Source of the DNA: Lanius collurio
Taxonomy: Eukaryota > Chordata > Aves > Passeriformes > Laniidae
Direction: 5' to 3'
Assembly: GCA_020086605.1 (NCBI GenBank)
Contig: JACBWW010000069.1
Location: 1,098,796 to 1,162,795 of the forward strand
DNA: 64,000 nt
Shown here: positions 58,332-64,000 of the stretch, in pieces
Numbering within the stretch: the stretch's first letter is position 1
How the letters are laid out: each line of letters starts with the position of its first letter
Program-made: the position numbers and the translations under genes
The notes under the pieces: model-generated
Told to the model about the DNA's origin: nothing
Seen by the model: the letters and a program-made list of their open reading frames with translations, nothing else
Databases searched by the model: none

Positions 58332-61300
58332 TTATCTGCCAAATCTGTGCATGGATCAGAGAATCTCTGTTCCTCTTTATCCATGGTAATCTCTGTCAAC
58401 ATGGGCCTGCTTGAAAAAACCCATCCAAACCAAAATCCTTTGCTTGCTGTATTCTCAACTCATCAAACAGGACACTTTTAAAGCTGAAACTACTCAGAAA
58501 TTATTTGTTTCCCATGAAAACTTCAGAGGAAAATTTAAAAAAAATCTTTACCTTAGCATTTTCCTACCTTTAAAAGTTAAAAATATATTTTCTTAAACTG
58601 TTTTTATTGGGTTTTGTTAACCATTGGACCATTTGAGAATAATTTCAGCAGCAAATTATCCGTCCATCTCTTCGGAGAGCATCACCTCTGTGAACAGTTA
58701 CTTATTGAAATGAAACCCACCAAGGCAACCTTCTCTGCAGAACTTGGTTGGAAATGTTATAGTTTAAAACCTGTATCTAACTTATCTGAAGAAAACTTCA
58801 AAACCTTGTTTTAGTAATGAAATGGACTTATTTTAACTTCTCAGATTCTTGTTTCACACAGCAAAAGAAGCAGCTGTGGGATTACTGGTAACACTGCACA
58901 GGCTCTGTAGCTCTGCACCACTTGACCTGAGCCAGACATTGCTCCCAGCAGTGTTTGCTCCTCCTTCATTCAACCCCAAAAATGCAGGGCCATTCTCCTA
59001 TTTATTTCTGTTTCTTCTCTTAGGAAAATGGAGTTTAGGAAAATTTCAGACCATCACCTCAGGCCTGAGCAAAGTCCCAGTTACTCCTTGTTAGATAAAA
59101 GGGTTTACTAAAGAAGAGGAGCTTTAAGGAAAAACTAATGAACAAATTGAAAGAGAAAAATTCAAGCAAATTAATTTCATGGCAACCTTGCAAGGTTCCT
59201 TTAGATTTCTGCAGAAGGAAGTCCAAATGATTGCTCCAAAATAACGCCCTGATCTCACAGGCATCAAACAAATCCAGGTGAGCTCTGCCCTTCTCCAGCC
59301 ACTTGATTTGATGTGTTAGACCCACAACCCTACACAAGCATCTGGTAAATGTGGAAAAACAAAAAGCTGAATGATCAGGATCAATGGTGGTGGGGACCAA
59401 GACTTCAGATTTATCAGCAGAACCTCAGCACTTCATTATCACTGAACTCCAGTTCCTGAAGGCACTGACTATGCCACAGGAAGGAAACCTCCAGCTCCTG
59501 ACAATTATTTCTACTCTGTTTTTCCAGACTTCCAAAGTCTTTGGTGTGCTATCAGTGACTATAGCATCCTTTAAGGCTTTACTGAGGAGGCAAAATAATA
59601 GAGGGGCCTCAGAAACTTGGTAATCAAAGGCAGCTGCATGCAAGATATTACACTTAAGCTCTAAGAATAAGTAGTAATTGCTCATGTGGGTCAAAAAATT
59701 AGCTCCCATGAAAAATTAATATCTAAATGAAGACTAATGAGAGTCTGGTTATATGTAGCAGAGAAATAACAGTAAGGGAGAAAAATTTAGGACCCTGATT
59801 CTAAGTGCCTGGAGTAACCAAAAGTGATGGTGAAGCTGAGACTTGAAGTCTGATCCTTCAGACAGGGCTGGACATGTTTATTAGTTCAGTCCATGGGTCA
59901 CCTTTTTGTTATTTAGGGGTGTCTGGAAAAGCCTCTGTTGTTATTCAAGTTGAAAGGGCAGCAGAACCACTGAGATAAATAAGAGTCTCTCCCTGGGAGG
60001 ACTCTGGAATAAGTTAGCAAGAAAAAGTATGGAAAAGGGATTTTTCCTGCCAATGCTGTGCATACTGAATGCCCCAGAGATATTCCTCCAGGAACACATG
60101 GAGCAGTGCTTTGAACAGATTGCCTGCAGCTCATCAGTTTGTTTTCCCCCTTTACAGCACATGCTGTCTTCCCATTCAAGTTGGAGGCACTTTTGTATAG
60201 CCTGTGACCCAAGGAATAATCTCGATCCACCCACAGGAGTCTAAGCAGAGCAAAGAAAAACAGCCAGAGCTCACCCACCCTCCAGGTTCACATCTTTGCC
60301 CAGGCTGGCATCAGGTTTAGCTCATGGTGATAAACTTGGTTGGAAGTAAAGTTTATAAACTCGGTTGTTGAGACAAATCTGAAGCTCCCAGCCTGCCAAG
60401 CCCTCGAAAGAAAGGCAGAAGAGATCTGAACCTACTGTAAGGGGTACAGCTCTTACTCTTCCAACAGTAAAATGCAGTGCAGAAGGATTCCATCCCAGAA
60501 ACTGCAGTTACTCCTGCCAAACACCAGCAAATATAAATAACACTGCACTTCTTGATCTCTGGGTAGCAATTAGACCTGAAGGATGGTCTCGTGTTATGCC
60601 CTTCAGCATCCCAGCATGGCTGAGGCAGCAGCAGTTCAGGAGCCTGGTTCAGCAGCATCTTGCTTTGTGCTTTGGGGGCTGACAGCACCACAACCCCACG
60701 AGATGGGAAACAGCCCCCTGCCCATGTTTGGAAGGGAAGATCTGTCAGCCAGATGCCTGGGACAGAGATGGCAGGAGATAATCTGGTACCATGCGCATTT
60801 CAGGGAGATCTCACTCTTCCACAGAGAAGTATGAAACCAACCAGGGAACTTATCCTTCTCAGGAAACCTTCCCGTTTCTGTCCTGCCATTTGCTCTGTGG
60901 AGCAGAGAATGGGGAATGGGTGGGTAATCCCCAAGGGGCACCAGCCAAGTTCCCAGACTTATTTCTCAAATGCTTTGCATTTCAAGGCGCACGTTGGAAT
61001 ACCAGCAAAACGACCTTTCTTGGTAGCTGTTCTATTCCTGGAACTTGGCAAAGGGTCACTCAGTGATGCTGGAGATGCTCTGGTGTTCCACAGGTTAACA
61101 GGCAATGTGAAATACTTGGAAAAAATGCAGCAAATCCAAGGCCAAGATAAAATATTTCTGGCCATGAAGATCAACCCTAATCTTTGTAAAATGCCTGTCA
61201 ACAACAACATTGTTTATTGCCACCAGCTACGGTCCTGCTGGTACTTTCAAGCTGAGAACTGGTTCTGATTCATATTTCATCTGTTCTGCATCACAAACCT

Positions 61301-61683
61301 CCATCCTTTTGCCTACTGCTCCAGTGAGGAAACTTAACTCCAGTATTTCATATTCAACTCATAGTACATGGGATTCTCTACTCATCTTGAATCAACCTTA
61401 ATACCTTGCACTCAGATTTTGGGTTTTTTGACATTTCTTAGAGTATTGCAGAAATACACTCGAATTATAAATTTGATTTGAGCTGATTCCCTTGTCTGTT
61501 AATCCAAATATTTGTATTTACTGTGAACTCTGAGACATCTGATGTGGTTACTGGTTTTGATTCAGTGACTGAAGCTGCATAAATGGAAGGCTCTTTCTCA
61601 AACTACGGTTTGATTCCTTCTCTGAAGTCACATTAGTATGTGTATTGTTAAGCACCTCATTTTTTGGCACTGTCTTCTAAAAC
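58332..61683. other. Upstream desert, nothing recognised
   Basis: Unique sequence with AT-rich (58430-58640) and mixed parts. A 202-codon frame at 60660-61268 has no recognisable domain. Confidence 0.45.
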
Positions 61684-61731
61684 TGATCCTTGTGGTTCCT
61701 TCCAACTCAGGACATTCTATCATTCTATGAA
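61684..61731 (+). mobile_element. CR1 LINE 3' tail, very short
   Basis: GATCCTTGTGGTTCCTTCCA followed by CATTCTATCATTCTATGA, about 48 bp of a CR1 end including two tail units. Confidence 0.7.
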
Positions 61732-64000
61732 TTCATTCCCTTAAAACACTGAAAAGCAAAAAGGAATTTAACTTCTGGCTAAACACAAGTTAAAGACCTT
61801 TGTTTGAAGATAAGCTTTCTGTCCTGAGGAACCACAATTAAAATGAAATTTTCAAAAAATCTGCATTTAAGCCTCAAAATCAAGCACTGCCAATTAAGGA
61901 AAGCAGGTATCTCCCTACAGCTCTCTTGTGCTTATGTCTCATGATGGGATTTTCAATTACAGCATCATTTCAGACCACTTTTACATATCTTAATTCACAG
62001 TGAACAGTCGTGAATCAATGAGCAGCTACTCACTATTTTGCTCTGCCCTCATTACACACTATGCCTACAACTTCTTTTGCAACTCCAACCTTGCTCTGAA
62101 GGCAAGATTGATAATTTCTCCATAGGTTTTCCTAAAGAGCAGTTCAGTGGAAGAGATTAGTGCTTGCCCAATAATACTCAATTCCTATTCAACCTGCAAA
62201 ATGGGGAAGTGGTACATTCCCCATTTTATAGGCAAGGGAAATGTACCTATACATTTTCCATTTTATAGGCACAGAAAGGAGGTCAAAAGTGCTCAATAAT
62301 TTCCAAAGCCCGATTTGCTATGCCTTGGACATGATTATTCATGGTACTTAGCATTAAACAGTACTTTATGCTTTCAACATCCTGCTCTTGTTGAGTAACG
62401 TGGCTGCTGGTGGTCCTGTGCACTTCATATCAAATTTGTAGGATTTAAAGTCAGAAGGAGAGCAGTAGAAGGTGAGCAGCAAACAGTGACCCCCAGGAAA
62501 CATTCAGTTAAGGGATAGATAGTCCCACCTAGGGACACACAGGCCCTATTTTCCCAGGCAAGAATGACAACACCTTGATTTTGGGACCATCCAGTTGATC
62601 ATTCATCACATAATTTCCTGTTGCTGCACCAGCAGAGAAAGGATTATTGCAGACAATAACCACATTACTAGGAGAATGAAAATTATTCATACAGACATTT
62701 CTCCCATTTACAAAAGAGACAGTGGTCTGAGGGCAAAACAGTTTGTGGAGATAAAATTCAAGGTGTCTGTCCCAGGGGAGCTGCATCAAGGGCAGCTTTA
62801 TGCTGCTATTTCCTTTACAGTTTGGAGAGTTGATACAGGGGAAAGTTTTGGGTTGGCCCTTCAGATTTGCAGTAAAATGTGTTCAGTTTTCCAAGGGGAT
62901 GAATTTGTGTGTAGTTTGAGACTGTTAAGAAGACACAGTCCTGAGACTGCTGAGCAACCCCGTACCTGGACTTGTGCCAGTACCCATTGAGGAAAAGCCA
63001 TGTGTGAGATGATCTATTTCTAGCTGAGTCTTTAAGACTTCCAGGGATAAAGATTTCCCTCCTTTACTCCTCCACTGGCAGCTTGTTTCAGTCTTGCACT
63101 TGCCAGGAAAAAAGGTTTCTCTAATGCCCAACATGAAGCTCCCACACTGCAGTCCGTGGCCTTTGCCCCATTACGGTGTCACCTGCCACTACCAAGAAAA
63201 GTTTGATCTCATCATCCTTGCAGCTGAAATTCACACAGTTGTATTAAATTTCCTCTTTACTTGGCCTCAGTCCTGAAAGAAGGCAGGATTTCTGTCCTTT
63301 CTCTGGGGCCCAGATACACTCTTGGCCCAGAGCAGGGGGCCCTGCTTCTTCCAGGGTTAAGGCCAAGCACCTGTACAACCACCCCAGGGCTCCATCTGAG
63401 CCACAGGCTGAAGTTTCCCTTCCATGTAGGCAGCTGGGGAGGGTTATTGACCTCTTTGATATGGGCTGGGGACACAGCCAGAGTCGGCATCAACAGAAGA
63501 AAATTCACATCAGAGGTTTTTTAGAAAGCAGAACAGGCAAAAATAGTCTCTGATGTGTAACTTCGGGCCTCTAGCACACAGGGAGAGCTGTGGGAGCACC
63601 CCAAGTGGGTTCCCAAAACCATGGGCAGGCAGAGCCACCGTCCTCACCAGACTGTTCAACCACAGAGAAACTAAAGCTGATCAAAAAATCCTATTTCCCC
63701 AGGTGCCATTACATTCTGGGAAACCTAACCAGAGGCAGCCAGGCAGGGAGGGGAGTTTAGACCAGGTCCAAGAAGAGAAAAGACGGAGCTGGCTGGGGCA
63801 GTTAACCTCTGACAGACAGTCTGTAATATACCTGACACAGAAAACAAACCAGGTGGTGCCACTGCTTGGAAAATACAGACACAGCAGGGGCCTGGGTGTG
63901 GAGGAGGGGGAGAGAGGGAAAACATGAGCAGGGGAAAACCGAGAGGGCAGGAGTCGTTAACCCCTGATAGCGAGTATAAAGTATTTTACTCCCCATCTCA
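61732..64000. other. Upstream desert at the window edge
   Basis: Apart from the MIR-like duplication at 62205-62320, the sequence is unique. At 63808 and 63956 there are short similar strings (GTTAACCTCTGACAG and GTTAACCCCTGATAG) about 148 bp apart, too short to name. Confidence 0.45.
62205..62320 (-). repeat. MIR-like remnant with a local duplication
   Basis: CCCCATTTTATAGGCAAGGG (62219-62238) is repeated about 34 bp later as TTCCATTTTATAGGCACAGA, followed by AAGGAGGTCAAAAGTGC. The second unit resembles the complement of MIR (CCCATTTTA..GGCACAGAGAGG), so the duplication lies inside an old SINE. Confidence 0.45.

Noticed and set aside
63553..64000. Possible LTR or other repeat at the window edge (GTTAACC..CTGA..AG strings)
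   Set aside because: Two 15-base similarities are not enough to define an LTR, and the window ends before a second terminus could be seen.
1..64000. CRISPR arrays, operons, prokaryotic mobile elements, retroviral genes
   Set aside because: The sequence is vertebrate nuclear DNA. No regularly spaced direct repeats and no gag, pol or env-like frames were recognised apart from the LINE reverse-transcriptase fragment.

Overview
The window is vertebrate nuclear DNA, almost certainly from a bird. Two things point there: more than twenty fragments of the avian CR1 LINE, several ending in the ATTCTATG-type 3' tail, and a single recognisable gene, BMP4, whose protein reads like the avian orthologue. 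The CR1 subfamilies look neoavian, perhaps songbird, but that is only an impression. Two runs of N (2566-2949 and 21310-21702) are assembly gaps.

Layout. BMP4 lies on the minus strand between about 18.1 and 21.3 kb. From its 5' end it has a non-coding first exon (cut by the 21310-21702 gap), an intron of 576 bp, a first coding exon (20541-20165), an intron of 993 bp, and a last exon (19171 to about 18.11 kb) with a short AU-rich 3' UTR. The spliced CDS joins cleanly to 403 codons plus stop. It has a signal peptide, a TGF-beta propeptide, two furin-type sites and a seven-cysteine mature ligand. The 5' UTR carries a short upstream ORF in strong start context that overlaps the BMP4 start codon. 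The promoter probably lies in or next to the gap.

The remainder is non-coding. Positions 1-18 kb lie downstream of BMP4 and 21.7-64 kb upstream. No other exon is recognisable, which fits the gene deserts known to flank BMP4 in amniotes. These deserts hold CR1 fragments of several ages, MIR-like SINE remnants, traces of old palindromic elements, microsatellites and poly-A/poly-purine tracts. Between them are AT-rich, homeodomain-motif-rich blocks that look like conserved non-coding elements. They are candidate BMP4 enhancers, but conservation cannot be tested here. No recognised CR1 copy lies between 13.6 and 24.5 kb, the interval containing BMP4.

How it works together: one developmental signalling gene is surrounded by repeat-seeded non-coding DNA that probably holds its distal regulatory elements. 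I found no new protein system. The most interesting items are the overlapping upstream ORF, a 13-bp perfect inverted repeat upstream of the promoter gap, a hairpin in a downstream candidate element, the palindromic repeat families, and a 351-codon unassigned ORF at 43.9-45.0 kb.
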